Notes: generated by a model not told the origin, from the letters alone. Positions 9,323 to 18,683 are shown, counted from the first letter of the stretch. The stretch: DNA of 64,000 nucleotides from JAFMJV01 sp034436555 (GCA_034436555.1 DAOTUU010000039.1:89148-153147); one strand, 5' to 3'. Numbers and translations are program-made.

Positions 9323-10357
9323 ATGGCTCCCGCCGACGGCGATGCGCCGCTGCTCGTGACCGACCGCCTGGGTCGGCGGATGCATGACCTGCGCATCTCG
9401 GTCACCGACCGCTGCAACTTCCGCTGCCCCTACTGCATGCCGCGCGAGGTGTTCGGACCCGGCTTCCGGTTCCTGCCGCGCGCCGACCTGGTCACCTTCG
9501 AGGAGATCACCCGCCTCGCCACGCTGTTCGCCGGGGAGGGCGTGGAGAAGCTGCGCCTTACGGGAGGCGAGCCGCTGCTGCGGACGGGCCTGCCGCGGCT
9601 CATCGCGATGCTGGCGCAGGTGCCGGGCATCACGGATCTCACGCTGACCACGAACGGATCGCTCCTGGAGCGGGCCGCGGACGCGCTCGCGGTCGCCGGG
9701 CTGCGGCGCATCACGGTCAGCCTCGACTCCCTGGAAGACGCGGTCTTCGCCCGCCTCAACGACGTCGACTTCCCGGTGGCCCGGGTGCTGACGGGCATCG
9801 AGGCGGCCGCCCGCGCGGGCCTCGCGCCCATCAAGGTGAACATGGTCGTGCGGCGGGGCGTCAACGAGGACTCCATCCTGCCCATGGCCCGCCACTTCCG
9901 GGAGCAGGGCCACATCCTGCGCTTCATCGAGTACATGGACGTGGGCCGCACGAACGGCTGGCGGCTGGAGGAGGTGGTGCCGATGGCCGAGATCCTCGCC
10001 CGCATCGACGCGGAGCTGCCCCTGGAGCCGGTGCCGCCGCGGTACCCCGGAGAGGTCGCGGATCGCTTCCGCTACCGCGACGGATCGGGCGAGATCGGCA
10101 TCATCGCCAGCGTCACGGCCCCGTTCTGCGGTGCCTGCACCCGTGCGCGGCTCACCGCGGAGGGCCGACTGTTCACCTGCCTGTTCGGCGTCCGGGGGCA
10201 CGACCTGCGGTCGCTGCTGCGCTCCGGAGCGGATGACGCCGCAGTCCGAGAGCGGATCAGGTCGGTCTGGAGCGCGCGCGCGGACCGGTACTCCGAGCTG
10301 CGCTCCGCGGCGACGGAGCCGACCGCGAGGGTGGAGATGTCGCACATCGGGGGCTGA
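9323..10357 (+). CDS. moaA: GTP 3',8-cyclase MoaA
   Basis: Radical-SAM enzyme for the first step of molybdenum cofactor synthesis, converting GTP to 3',8-cyclo-7,8-dihydro-GTP. The radical SAM cluster cysteines are Cys31, Cys35 and Cys38 in CNFRCPYC; the GGEPLLR motif binds SAM; the second [4Fe-4S] cluster cysteines are in CGACTRARLTAEGRLFTC near the C-terminus; and the protein ends in the GG dipeptide needed for activity in studied MoaA. Length (344 residues) is normal. The start at ATG 9323 fits both the protein and the TACCAT box 6 nt upstream. No other mo-cofactor gene is in the window. Confidence 0.96.
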   Translation: MAPADGDAPLLVTDRLGRRMHDLRISVTDRCNFRCPYCMPREVFGPGFRFLPRADLVTFEEITRLATLFAGEGVEKLRLTGGEPLLRTGLPRLIAMLAQVPGITDLTLTTNGSLLERAADALAVAGLRRITVSLDSLEDAVFARLNDVDFPVARVLTGIEAAARAGLAPIKVNMVVRRGVNEDSILPMARHFREQGHILRFIEYMDVGRTNGWRLEEVVPMAEILARIDAELPLEPVPPRYPGEVADRFRYRDGSGEIGIIASVTAPFCGACTRARLTAEGRLFTCLFGVRGHDLRSLLRSGADDAAVRERIRSVWSARADRYSELRSAATEPTARVEMSHIGG

Positions 10358-10483
10358 TGCCGGGTGGCCCGCGGCGTCCGGTCATCGCCCGGAGGGGTAT
10401 CCTGACCGCGTCGCCGGGTCGTCGTCGGCGGCACGACCGCGAGCACTGCGCCCGCGGATCCTGAGCCTCACGAGGAGGATGCG

Positions 10484-11362
10484 ATGTCGCAGCCCGGAGG
10501 ACCGGCAGGGCCCGGTCAGCCACCGTCGGGGCCGCCCGACTGGCAGTCGGCTCCCACGGCGCCCCAGCAGCCCGGTGGCTGGCAGTCCGCCCCGCCGCCC
10601 GCGCAGGCCGCCGCGCCGAGCTGGCAGTCACCACCCCAGGCCCCGCAGCCGCCCGGGACCGAGGCTCCCTCATGGCAGGCCGCGCCCCGCGCGCCCACCG
10701 CACCGCCGCCGCCCTCGCAGGCGAGCTGGCAGTCGGCGCCGCGACCGCCCGTCGCGCCGTCCGTGCCTCCGCCCCCGCCACCCTCGTGGATGGCGAACCT
10801 CACCTCCACCGCGCCGGTGGCCGGTCCGGCGGGGTTCGTCTATGCGGACGTCCCCAACCGCATCTTCGCGTACATCATCGACATGATCGTGCTGGGCGTC
10901 ATCGGGTTCCTCGTGGCGATGCTCGCGGGCGGCCTGTTCGGCGGCATCACCACCCAGGTCACGAGCACGAACGGCCTGGAGGTCAGCGTCAACTACGGCG
11001 CGTTCCTCGCGGTCGCGGTCATCAACCTCATCATCGGCGCGCTGTACTTCATCTGGATGTGGAGCGCCCAGCGAGGCACCGTCGGGATGAAGGTGCTGGG
11101 TCTCCAGATCGGCGAGGAGTCGAGCGGCCGCTCCATCACCATGAACCAGGGGTTCACCCGCTGGCTCATCATCGGCATCCCCTCGATCCTGGCCCAGTTC
11201 ACGGGATACCTCTCGGCGGGCCTCGGCTTCATCCTCGGGCTCATCGGCCTCATCTGGCTGCTGGCGCTGCTGTGGTCCATCGCCCAGAGCCCGACCAAGC
11301 AGGGCTATCACGACCGATATGCCCACACGATCATGGTCAAGGCGTCCCGTCGCGCAGCCTGA
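10484..11362 (+). CDS. RDD-family membrane protein with WQSAP-repeat N-terminus
   Basis: 292 residues. The first 105 or so are a cytoplasmic-type Pro/Gln/Ala-rich tail with six spaced Trp-containing units of the form WQSAP or WQSPP. Then comes an RDD domain: VPNRIFAYIIDMIV carries the name-giving Arg and Asp, and three or four membrane helices follow, ending with QGYHDRYAHTIMV. RDD proteins have been linked to ion exchange or unknown roles. A clear GAGGAGG at 10472-10478 precedes the ATG, unlike the leaderless neighbours. The repeated tail may bind a partner or the cell surface machinery; this is inference. Confidence 0.88.
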   Translation: MSQPGGPAGPGQPPSGPPDWQSAPTAPQQPGGWQSAPPPAQAAAPSWQSPPQAPQPPGTEAPSWQAAPRAPTAPPPPSQASWQSAPRPPVAPSVPPPPPPSWMANLTSTAPVAGPAGFVYADVPNRIFAYIIDMIVLGVIGFLVAMLAGGLFGGITTQVTSTNGLEVSVNYGAFLAVAVINLIIGALYFIWMWSAQRGTVGMKVLGLQIGEESSGRSITMNQGFTRWLIIGIPSILAQFTGYLSAGLGFILGLIGLIWLLALLWSIAQSPTKQGYHDRYAHTIMVKASRRAA

Positions 11363-11453
11363 CCGGCGCCGCGTCCCGACCCCGCGTCGCGACACCGCCA
11401 CCGCGACCGGCGCCCGCCGGTCCGGTGGCGGTCCCCGCTCATCGGAGGTACCC

Positions 11454-12299
11454 GTGTCCAGCGAGCCCGGCCCCGCATCCCTCGCCCCGCGCCTCGACGT
11501 GCTCGAGGCCGCCGTCCGGGCGCGCTCCGCGCTGGTGCCGCGGGTCGCGCTGGTCCTGGGCAGCGGCCTGGGCGGCCTGGCCGACGTGCTGGAGGGTGCC
11601 GTCGCGATCGGGTTCCCGGAGCTGCCCGGATGGCCGGCGGCGTCGGCGCCGGGTCACAGCGGCCGGCTGCTGCTGGGCCACCTCGAGGGTGTGCCGGTCG
11701 CCTGCCTCCAGGGTCGACTCCACATGTACGAGGGGCTGACCGCGGTCCAGGTCGTGGAGCCCGCGCTGCTGATGGGCCGCCTGGGCGCGCGCAGCCTGCT
11801 GCTCACGAACGCGGCGGGCGGCGTGAACCATGCCTTCGAGGCGGGCACCCTGATGCTCCTCTCGGACCACCTCAACCTGACCGGACGCACGCCGCTGCTG
11901 GGCCCCAACGACGATGCCGTCGGGCCGCGCTTCCTGGACCTCAGCGCGGTCTACGACCCGGAGCTGCGGGCCCGCCTCAGGGCCGCCGCGGAGACCGTCG
12001 GGGTGTCGCTCCAGGAGGGGGTCTACGCAGGGCTCCTGGGCCCGACCTACGAGACGCCCGCCGAGGTCCGCATGCTGCGCGTCCTGGGTGCCGACGCGGT
12101 GGGCATGTCCACGGTCATGGAGGCGATCGGGGCACGCTGGGCGGGGATGCGCGTCGCGGCCATCTCGCTCATCACGAACAAGGGCGCCGGCATCTCGCCC
12201 ACGCCGCTGACCCACGACGAGGTGCTCGAGGCCGCGACCGCCGCTGGACCGCGACTGGCGCGGATCATCCGGTCGTTCGTGCGCGACCTGCCCGCCTGA
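11454..12299 (+). CDS. Purine nucleoside phosphorylase (trimeric, PNP/MTAP family)
   Basis: Cleaves purine (deoxy)nucleosides with phosphate to base and ribose 1-phosphate. The 281-residue protein has the N-terminal phosphate site VLGSGLGGLAD, GRLHMYEG, LTNAAGGV, the VGMSTVMEA motif with the purine-binding Glu, and SLITNKGAG with the base-contacting Asn, all of the trimeric family. GTG 11454 is chosen because CGGAGG at 11443-11448 sits 5 nt before it. The gene ends 7 nt from the convergent thyX stop, and both stops lie inside a short palindrome CTGAGC-GTC-GCTCAG. Adenosine deaminase at 36 kb could supply inosine. Confidence 0.93.
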   Translation: MSSEPGPASLAPRLDVLEAAVRARSALVPRVALVLGSGLGGLADVLEGAVAIGFPELPGWPAASAPGHSGRLLLGHLEGVPVACLQGRLHMYEGLTAVQVVEPALLMGRLGARSLLLTNAAGGVNHAFEAGTLMLLSDHLNLTGRTPLLGPNDDAVGPRFLDLSAVYDPELRARLRAAAETVGVSLQEGVYAGLLGPTYETPAEVRMLRVLGADAVGMSTVMEAIGARWAGMRVAAISLITNKGAGISPTPLTHDEVLEAATAAGPRLARIIRSFVRDLPA

Positions 12300-12306
12300 G
12301 CGTCGC

Positions 12307-13173
12307 TCAGAGGGTGGGCAGCTCTCGGCCGGCGGCCCTCGCGGCCGCCTTGCGCTCCGCCCATGCGCCCAGGACGTTGTCCTTGTGGGGGCGGATGGGG
12401 CAGTGCTCGTCGCGGTTGCGGTCCTCGTCGCAGTAGCCCAGGGGCACGCACTTGGGCGCCAGGAAGGACCCCAGGAACGGGCTGACCTGGAACACCTCGT
12501 GACGCACCAGCTGGAACAGCCGGCGGATCTCCCACTGGGCCATGGTGCACAGCCGCAGGCCGCTCATGTGGATGAGCGCCCGCAGGTTGGCGGTCATCAC
12601 CAGGTTCGTGCGCGTCGCGTTGGGCATCACGAAGCGGGCGTCCTCGCCCGGGATGCCCGCGTCCAGGAGCTCCTCGTAGAACGAGAGGGACCCCGCCATC
12701 TCGTCCAGGAAACGGTCGCGCAGCCCGGGATCCGCGTCTGAGACCGAGCCGGGCACCATGTACGAGGGATCCCTGTAGTTCACGTAACGCTGGCTCTGCT
12801 GGTCGAACGCGAGCCCGGCCCGATGCCGCACCAGCTGGTGGGAGAGCGTCCTCGTCACGCCGCTGATGGCGAACGTGAACACGACGTGCTCGATGGTGCT
12901 GCCGTGACCCGATTCGATGACCCGCCGCACGAGGTCCTGCTGCTTCTGCGGGGCGACGCGACCGTCCCTCGCTCGCGCGAAGATCTCCTGCGGCTCCAGC
13001 TCGCTGTAGCAGGTGCGGCACGCCGTGTAGATGAGCGGCAGGTAGTGCGACTCGGCGATCTCGCGGGTCGGGAACAGCAGCGTCGCGCGCATCCCGAGGT
13101 CTCGCGTGGCCGGGCTGCGCGGGGTCGCGGAGACGCGACGGGCGGCCGGGCCGGACTCGGAGGCTGCGCTCAC
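12307..13173 (-). CDS. thyX: Flavin-dependent thymidylate synthase ThyX
   Basis: Makes dTMP from dUMP using FAD, NADPH and methylene-tetrahydrofolate. The signature RHRX(7-8)S appears as RHRAGLAFDQQS followed by QRYVNY, the X8 form. The core of about 260 residues starts at MRATLLFP (ATG 13092). I extend to GTG 13173 because that GTG overlaps the stop of the upstream MFS gene as GTGA, suggesting translational coupling; the extra 27 residues are low complexity, so the ATG remains possible. No thyA is in the window. Confidence 0.94.
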   Translation of the reverse strand: MSAASESGPAARRVSATPRSPATRDLGMRATLLFPTREIAESHYLPLIYTACRTCYSELEPQEIFARARDGRVAPQKQQDLVRRVIESGHGSTIEHVVFTFAISGVTRTLSHQLVRHRAGLAFDQQSQRYVNYRDPSYMVPGSVSDADPGLRDRFLDEMAGSLSFYEELLDAGIPGEDARFVMPNATRTNLVMTANLRALIHMSGLRLCTMAQWEIRRLFQLVRHEVFQVSPFLGSFLAPKCVPLGYCDEDRNRDEHCPIRPHKDNVLGAWAERKAAARAAGRELPTL

Positions 13174-14492
13174 CGTCCGAGTGTACGCGGTCCGGGCGCG
13201 GATGCCCCGGCAGCATCCTGGGCGCGCCGGAGGGGCCGGGTCCACGCCAGCCACAGGCCGCCCGTGAGAGCCACGATGGCCACCATCACGTAGAGCGTCT
13301 CGGTCGGTCCGACCACGCTCGCGAGCGCTCCCGCCACCAGCTGCGAGATCGCCGTGGCGAGCGTCACCAGCGCGAAGTCGATGCTCAGCACGCGACCGCG
13401 GAGGGCATCGGGGGTGGAGCGCTGGAGCGCGAATCCCGACAGCATCCACTGGATGCCGCCGCCCAGGTGGGCGCTGAACACGAACACGGCCGCGACCGCG
13501 AGGCCGGGGGCGAGCGGCAGCAGCGCATACGACCCCACGAACAGGACCACCGCGATGGAGATGGCGCGGATGATGGCGCGATCGTCATCACCCGCCCAGC
13601 GGCGCGCCAGGAACGGCCCCACCAGCGCGCCGAGGCCTCGCGCGGCATACATCACGCCGATGCCCACGTCGCCGCCGCCGAACACGTCCCGCCCGAACAC
13701 CGCCAGCAGGACGAGCGCGCCCATGCCCGCGCCGAAGCTCGTCTTGGTCAACAGGAACGCGGCGATCTCGCGCGAGCCGCGCGCGAGATCCACGGTCACC
13801 GCGATCGAGGAGCGGACCCCCGCGAGTCCCCCGGGGATGACCTCGCCGTCGGACGCCTCGTCGTCCCGGTCCGCCTGGAACGAGCGCCGAACCCGCCAGA
13901 TGAGCAGCGCCGACGCCGCGAACGAGGCGCCGTTGAGGATGAACGCCACGTCGCTGCCGAGCGTCGCCGCGACGACCCCGCCGATGGCCGCACCCAGCGC
14001 AACCATCGTCCCCCAGGCGGACCCCAGGAGGGCGTTGGCGGTGCCCAGGTCGCGCGGGTCGACGAGGTTTGGCAGCGCGGCGGCCGATGCCGGCTCGAAG
14101 AAGGCGGCACCGACCGACAGGAGGGTGGCACACACGAGACCGATCCAGAGCGTGTCCGGTCCGCGCACCAGCAGGAACCCGGCGCACACGACCACCCTCG
14201 CGACGTCCGCGGTGATCATGACGCGGCGCCGGTCGACGCGGTCGGCGAGGGAGCCCGCGAAGGGCGCCACGAGGAAGAACGGGCCGGTCTGGAGCACCAG
14301 CACGAGCGAGGTCACCACGGTCGACCCGGTGAGCTCCAGCGCCAGCCCGAGCAGCGCCACGGTCGCGAACCAGTCGCCTGCGAAGCTGATGAGCTGGCCC
14401 GCGTAGACCCGCGCGAAGTCCGGGTTGGCGCGCAGCAGGCGGAGCGCGGCCGCGTCACCCATCCGCGGTGTCGGGGTCGCGCGTCGCCTCAC
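13170..14492 (-). CDS. MFS transporter (MFS_3/EntS-like exporter)
   Basis: 440 residues with twelve predicted membrane helices. The loop between helices 2 and 3 reads AGSLADRVDRRRVMI, the MFS GxLaDrxdRR motif, and the overall layout with a charged central loop around residues 200-225 matches the EntS/MFS_3 group of drug and siderophore exporters. The substrate cannot be told. It starts at GTG 14492, or at ATG 14462, which also gives a sound N-terminus. Its stop overlaps the proposed thyX start by 4 nt, so the two genes form a coupled pair even though the functions look unrelated. Confidence 0.88.
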   Translation of the reverse strand: MRRRATPTPRMGDAAALRLLRANPDFARVYAGQLISFAGDWFATVALLGLALELTGSTVVTSLVLVLQTGPFFLVAPFAGSLADRVDRRRVMITADVARVVVCAGFLLVRGPDTLWIGLVCATLLSVGAAFFEPASAAALPNLVDPRDLGTANALLGSAWGTMVALGAAIGGVVAATLGSDVAFILNGASFAASALLIWRVRRSFQADRDDEASDGEVIPGGLAGVRSSIAVTVDLARGSREIAAFLLTKTSFGAGMGALVLLAVFGRDVFGGGDVGIGVMYAARGLGALVGPFLARRWAGDDDRAIIRAISIAVVLFVGSYALLPLAPGLAVAAVFVFSAHLGGGIQWMLSGFALQRSTPDALRGRVLSIDFALVTLATAISQLVAGALASVVGPTETLYVMVAIVALTGGLWLAWTRPLRRAQDAAGASAPGPRTLGR

Positions 14493-14829
14493 GCCGTGGC
14501 ATCACCGCCGTGACCTGGTCGTGGCGCTGGTGGGTGGCACCCTGCAAGCCGTCCCCGCTCCGTTCGTCTGCCGGTCGGGTCCCGACCGGTCTGCCGCCAT
14601 GATGCCGACTTCCACGGCGCCGGTCCGGTCCGCCGCGCCTCGAGACTCAGGTCCGCCGCGCACGGGACACCTCGCCTTCGTGCGCCCCGAGACCACCGGT
14701 CCTCCGCGCGCATCCGCCGAGCGTGCTAGGGTCGCCTCCACATTCCCGCGGCCGCTCGCCGTCCGCACCACGATCGTGCCGTCCAGGCGCCGGCGCGTCG
14801 GTCCGCCCATCACGAGAAGGAGCCACAGC
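14493..14829 (+). other. Divergent intergenic region with an 18-of-19-nt palindrome
   Basis: No gene is seen between the MFS and TerB-like genes. A perfect inverted repeat, CCGGTCGGG-T-CCCGACCGG, occupies 14571-14589 and could be an operator serving either direction. TAGGGT near 14729 is a possible -10 for the TerB-like gene, giving a leader of about 90 nt. Confidence 0.35.
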
Positions 14830-15426
14830 ATGGTCCTCCGCCGCCTCTTCGGTGGCGGGCCCTCGGAGCCCGAGCCAGACACCACGCCCGTCCCGCGCCC
14901 GCCCAGCGCGGACCAGAACGAGACCGCGACGGTCCGCCGGATCGTGAGCCAGCTCGAGGCGCTGCCCATGGACCAGCGGCGGTTCGTGGCGGGGTTCGCG
15001 TACGTGCTCGGGCGTGCCGCGCACGCGGACCTCGCATTCGACGAGGTCGAGATCGCCGCCATCGAGCGGACGGTCATGGAGGTCGGCGGCCTGACCGAGG
15101 CGCAGGCGGTGCTCGTCGTGGAGATCGCCCGAAACCAGGCGGAGCTCTACGGGGCCACCGAGGACTTCCTGGTGACCCGGGAGTTCGCCCGGGTCGCCTC
15201 TCGGGACGACCGCGAGAGGCTGCTGCGGTGCGCGTTCCGGATCGGTGCCGCTGACCAGACCATCAGCAACGTCGAGAGCGCCGAGCTCAATGAGATCGGC
15301 AAGGAGCTCGGCTTCGCGCCCGAGGAGATCGACGCCATCCGCGCGGAGTTCGCCGACCAGCTCTCGGTCGTCCAGTCGATGCGCGCGGCCCGGGGCGCGG
15401 ACGCAGGGGGCGCCCCCACCCCCTGA
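14830..15426 (+). CDS. TerB-like tellurite-resistance family protein
   Basis: 198 residues: a short Pro-rich N-terminus, then an all-alpha domain of about 140 residues with two acidic repeats, HADLAFDEVEIAAIERTVME and DQTISNVESAELNEIGKELG, which are EF-hand-like pairs characteristic of TerB/DjlA-type domains. These domains are associated with membrane and metal stress but have no defined catalytic role. AGAAGGAG at 14813-14820 is the ribosome binding site for the ATG. It stands alone between two convergent or divergent units and no other ter gene is present. Confidence 0.82.
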   Translation: MVLRRLFGGGPSEPEPDTTPVPRPPSADQNETATVRRIVSQLEALPMDQRRFVAGFAYVLGRAAHADLAFDEVEIAAIERTVMEVGGLTEAQAVLVVEIARNQAELYGATEDFLVTREFARVASRDDRERLLRCAFRIGAADQTISNVESAELNEIGKELGFAPEEIDAIRAEFADQLSVVQSMRAARGADAGGAPTP

Positions 15427-15456
15427 GCGCGCCCGCAGCCGGCCGTCACGGGATCG

Positions 15457-16167
15457 TCAGACCGAGGCGCCGGTCTGGGCGTTCGCCTCCGGCAGGAACA
15501 GGTACCGATAGACGATCGCGACGATCGTCGCGCCGACCAGCGGGCCGAGCGTGTACACCGCGATGCCGCTCAGGTCGCCCGCGACGACCGCGGGCCCCAG
15601 CCACCGGGCGGGGTTCATCGCGCCGCCCGTGAGCGGCCCGCCGAACATGATTCCCGCCCCGACCGCGATGCCGATGGCGATGCCGCCCAGCTTCGCCGCG
15701 CGTGGATCGACCGCCGTGCCGAAGACCGCGGCGAGGAGCACCATCGTGAGCGCCGCCTCGAGCACGCCGCCCTGGGCGCCGTCCGTGCCGGCGCCCAGGA
15801 GTGGCACCCCAGCGCTCGCCGGGATGGCGGCGGGCGTGACGTACCGCACGAGCGCCGCAGCGACCACGGCGCCGATGAGCTGGGCGATGACGTAGGCCAC
15901 CGCCCGCCGCGTCTCGATGCGGCCCGCGATCCAGAGGCCCCATGTGACCGCCGGGTTGACGTGCCCGCCGCTGATGGCGCCGAACGCGGCGACCACCACG
16001 AGGAGCGCCAGACCGTGCGCCAGGCCCACCGTGACGAGGCCGCCCGGGACCGCGCCGCCGGGAAACGCCGAGGACGCCATGTAGCTCGCGCCGATGCCGA
16101 CCATCAGGAACAGGAACGTCCCCAGGCCCTCCGCGATGATGGCGTTCCAAGGTTGGCTCTGGCGCAT
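15457..16167 (-). CDS. Aquaporin / MIP-family channel
   Basis: 236 residues, six predicted membrane helices, and both NPA boxes intact: GGHVNPAVT in the first half and GAMNPARWLG in the second, with the conserved Arg after the second NPA that lines the selectivity filter. This supports transport of water or small neutral solutes such as glycerol. The order of filter residues cannot be settled by eye. The start at ATG 16167 is preceded by GGAGG, about 10 nt upstream on this strand; a TACGAT box lies near 16210. It is divergent from the alpha/beta hydrolase with a shared 77-bp promoter region. Confidence 0.93.
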   Translation of the reverse strand: MRQSQPWNAIIAEGLGTFLFLMVGIGASYMASSAFPGGAVPGGLVTVGLAHGLALLVVVAAFGAISGGHVNPAVTWGLWIAGRIETRRAVAYVIAQLIGAVVAAALVRYVTPAAIPASAGVPLLGAGTDGAQGGVLEAALTMVLLAAVFGTAVDPRAAKLGGIAIGIAVGAGIMFGGPLTGGAMNPARWLGPAVVAGDLSGIAVYTLGPLVGATIVAIVYRYLFLPEANAQTGASV

Positions 16168-16230
16168 CAGGCCGCATCCTCCATCCGTGTGCCGCTGGTC
16201 GTCGGCGAGCATCGTAGCCGATCCGGACCG

Positions 16231-16236
16231 TATGAT
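16231..16236 (+). promoter_or_regulatory. -10 box of the alpha/beta hydrolase gene
   Basis: TATGAT ends 8 nt before the ATG at 16245, with no Shine-Dalgarno between, again suggesting a leaderless or nearly leaderless message. Confidence 0.45.
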
Positions 16237-16244
16237 GGCGATCC

Positions 16245-17231
16245 ATGGGGAGAGCACGAGCGACCGGCAGCGCCGTCCTGCGCAGACCGCACCGGGCGGT
16301 CCGCCGCTGGGTCCGCGGGCGCCCGGTGGACCTGGAGCCGCCGTCCCCGCACAGCCGGACGGTCGCCCTGCCGGACGGGCGGGCGCTCGGCTTCGACGAT
16401 GTCGGCGACCCCGGCGGCGTGCCCATCCTGTACCTCCACGGCTTCGGCAGCACGCGGCTCATCCGACACCCCGATGATGCCATCGCCGCCCGCCTCGGCA
16501 TCCGCCTCATCGCGGTGGACCGTCCGGGCATCGGGCTGTCCACGTCCCGTCCCGCGCGCCGCCTGCTCGACTTCGCGACGGACGTGCACCACCTGACGGA
16601 CGTGCTCGCCGTCGAGCGCTTCGGGGTGCTCGCGTGGTCGGGGGGCGGGCCGTACGCGCTGGGCTGCGCCTGGGCGCTGCCCGACCGCGTCGCCCAGGTG
16701 GGGCTGATCAGCACCCCCGCGCCGCTCGCCGGACCCGAGGCGCCCGCCTATGCGACCCGGTTCCACCGAGCCTCCAGTCGCGCCGCGGACGTGGTGCCGT
16801 GGGCGGTCCGCCTGGCCATGTGGCGCTGGTCGCGGCAGCAGCGCAGCGACCCGGCACGGCATCTGGACGACGCGATCGCGGGCATGGTGGACGCCGACAG
16901 GGAGATCCTGGCCGACCCGCGATTCCGGCGGGTGATGCTGCGCAACGCCGCCGAGCTGTATCGGCAGGGTGGGCGCGGACTCTACGACGAGGCGCTCATC
17001 ATGGCCCGGCCGTGGGGCTTTCCGCTGGAGGGCATCAGGACGCCGGTGCGCATCTGGCACGGCGAGCTCGACCAGGCCGTGCCGGTGGGCATGGGGCGCC
17101 ACCTCGCGCGGACCATCCCGACGGCCCACGCGTCGTTCTTCCCCGGCGAGGCACACCACCTGCTGTACGACCGCTGGGAGGAGATCCTGGGCGAGCTGGC
17201 CGAGCGCCAGCGGGCGACCGGGTCGCGCTGA
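16245..17231 (+). CDS. Alpha/beta-fold hydrolase
   Basis: 328 residues. After a basic N-terminal stretch comes a canonical alpha/beta hydrolase core: the oxyanion HGFGSTR, the nucleophile elbow AWSGGGPYAL (Ser in WSGGG), a lid segment, then GELDQAVPV supplying the acid and GEAHHLLYDRW supplying the His. All three catalytic residues are present. The substrate is unknown; such proteins are often esterases, lipases or C-C hydrolases. The first 30 residues are Arg-rich with no clear signal peptide. It converges with sqr, 17 nt away, and is not part of that operon. Confidence 0.9.
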   Translation: MGRARATGSAVLRRPHRAVRRWVRGRPVDLEPPSPHSRTVALPDGRALGFDDVGDPGGVPILYLHGFGSTRLIRHPDDAIAARLGIRLIAVDRPGIGLSTSRPARRLLDFATDVHHLTDVLAVERFGVLAWSGGGPYALGCAWALPDRVAQVGLISTPAPLAGPEAPAYATRFHRASSRAADVVPWAVRLAMWRWSRQQRSDPARHLDDAIAGMVDADREILADPRFRRVMLRNAAELYRQGGRGLYDEALIMARPWGFPLEGIRTPVRIWHGELDQAVPVGMGRHLARTIPTAHASFFPGEAHHLLYDRWEEILGELAERQRATGSR

Positions 17232-17248
17232 GCGCCGCCGGGTCGGCC

Positions 17249-18403
17249 TCAGACCCGTCCCCGCGGGACGGTGTGCCAGTACGTCTTGTTGAACACGACC
17301 TTGCCCAGATGCCACATCCTGCCGGGCCTGGGCGGCCTGGGCGGCGTGTCGTAGTCGAACTGGAGCAGCGTCCCCTTGCCGTCGCCCACCTCGAAGAAGC
17401 ACATCACCTTGCCGGTGTAGACCGCGGCCTTGCCCGCGGGCTTGCGCCCCAGGACGCTCGCCGCGACCCGCTCGGCGACCACCGGCGCCTCGAAGTGGGC
17501 GGTCGAGCCCGCCTTCGAGAGGGGCAGGTCCGTGGCGTCGCCGAGCGCCCAGATGTGGTCGCGGCCCTTGACGTTGAGCGTCTGCGGATCGGTCGGCAGC
17601 CAGCCGGACGCGGGCGCCAGCCCCGAATCGATGACCACCCTGGCACCCCGATGGGGCGGCACCAGGACGAGCAGGTCGTAGGGCAGCTCCTCTCCCTCGA
17701 GGCTGCCGACCACCTTCCGCGTCGGGTCGATCGTCTCGACATTGAAGAAGGTGTGGAGCTCGATGCCCTTCTGCTCCATGATCGGGGTGGCCATCTCGGA
17801 CACCGACTCGATGGTGAAGGCGCGCCCGATGGGCGAGCAGTAGTGGATCTCGCTCTGCTCGCGCAGGCCCCGGTCGCGGAGCTCCGACTCGATGAGGAAC
17901 GTGACCTCGAGCGGCGCGGGCGGGCACTTGTAGGGCATGCCCGCGATGCCCACCACGATCCTGCCACCCGTGAACGCGTCGAGGGCCGCGCGCAGGCGCG
18001 CTGCCGCCTCGGCGCTGTAGAAGTGGTGCGCCTCGGTCTCGAAGTGCTCGATCTCCTCGGGCACGATGCGGGACCCGGTCGCGATGATGAGCTCGTCCCA
18101 CGGCAGCTCCCGCCCGTCGGACAGCCGGACCAGCTGCCCGGCCTCGTCGATCTGCTGGACGTCGCCCACGAACAGCACCACGCGCTCGTCGAGCAGCGAG
18201 CGCTCGGGCCGGTCCAGCCGCTCGGCCCGCTCGCCACCCATCGCGATGTACATGAAGCCAGGCTGATAGGTGTGGATGCCCGTCGCGTCGACGACGGTGA
18301 CGCTCGCGGTGCCCGCGTCGATCTGCCGCTTGAGCTTGCGGCTGACGAGGTTCGCGACGAGCGTGCCGCCGACGCCGCCACCCAGGACCAGGACGCGCCG
18401 CAT
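17249..18403 (-). CDS. sqr: Sulfide:quinone oxidoreductase-like FAD protein
   Basis: 384-residue flavoprotein with the FAD-binding GGGVGG near the N-terminus, IIATGSRIVP, and the second Rossmann GALGDATDL-type motif (IWALGDATDL). Cys160 in MPYKCPPAP is the conserved redox Cys of SQRs, and Cys335 (KVMCFFEVG) is placed like the second one; they would carry the persulfide while electrons go to quinone. It is the last gene of a five-gene operon, 5 nt after tusA. Sulfide oxidation to persulfide, passed to the TusA/DsrE carriers beside it, is the likely job. FCSD or NADH dehydrogenase-2-like roles are less likely because both cysteines are kept. Confidence 0.88.
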   Translation of the reverse strand: MRRVLVLGGGVGGTLVANLVSRKLKRQIDAGTASVTVVDATGIHTYQPGFMYIAMGGERAERLDRPERSLLDERVVLFVGDVQQIDEAGQLVRLSDGRELPWDELIIATGSRIVPEEIEHFETEAHHFYSAEAAARLRAALDAFTGGRIVVGIAGMPYKCPPAPLEVTFLIESELRDRGLREQSEIHYCSPIGRAFTIESVSEMATPIMEQKGIELHTFFNVETIDPTRKVVGSLEGEELPYDLLVLVPPHRGARVVIDSGLAPASGWLPTDPQTLNVKGRDHIWALGDATDLPLSKAGSTAHFEAPVVAERVAASVLGRKPAGKAAVYTGKVMCFFEVGDGKGTLLQFDYDTPPRPPRPGRMWHLGKVVFNKTYWHTVPRGRV

Positions 18404-18408
18404 CGGGG

Positions 18409-18657
18409 CTACCGGACCTTCTGGACCACGATCTCGTCGTGGCCGTCACGGGACTCGAGGGCGACCAGTCGGTGGCCTGCCTTCTCGACCCATCTGGGGA
18501 TGTCGACCTTGGAGCCCTTGTCGCTGGACAGCACCGCGAGCACGTCGCCGACCTGGGCCTCGCGGATGCCGCGGATGAGCTCCATGAGCGGCCCGGGGCA
18601 GTAGCTGCCACGCGCGTCGATGGTGCGGGTGACCGGGCGGTCGGCGGTGGTCGTCAT
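18409..18657 (-). CDS. TusA-family sulfur carrier
   Basis: An 82-residue protein with the SirA/TusA two-layer fold pattern and the persulfide-carrying Cys20 in GSYCPGPLMEL, the CPxP motif. TusA proteins pass sulfane sulfur between a donor and acceptors. Here the donor is plausibly SQR (5 nt downstream) and the partner the DsrE2 protein encoded just upstream (26 nt). The start at ATG 18657 has AAGGAACC upstream on this strand as a ribosome binding site. Confidence 0.92.
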   Translation of the reverse strand: MTTTADRPVTRTIDARGSYCPGPLMELIRGIREAQVGDVLAVLSSDKGSKVDIPRWVEKAGHRLVALESRDGHDEIVVQKVR

Positions 18658-18683
18658 GGCGGGTTCCTTTCCGGGGATGCCGA

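Noticed and set aside
12297..12309. CTGAGC-GTC-GCTCAG over both stop codons as a terminator
   Set aside because: Only 6-bp arms and no T-tract; noted only as a curiosity of the convergent stops.
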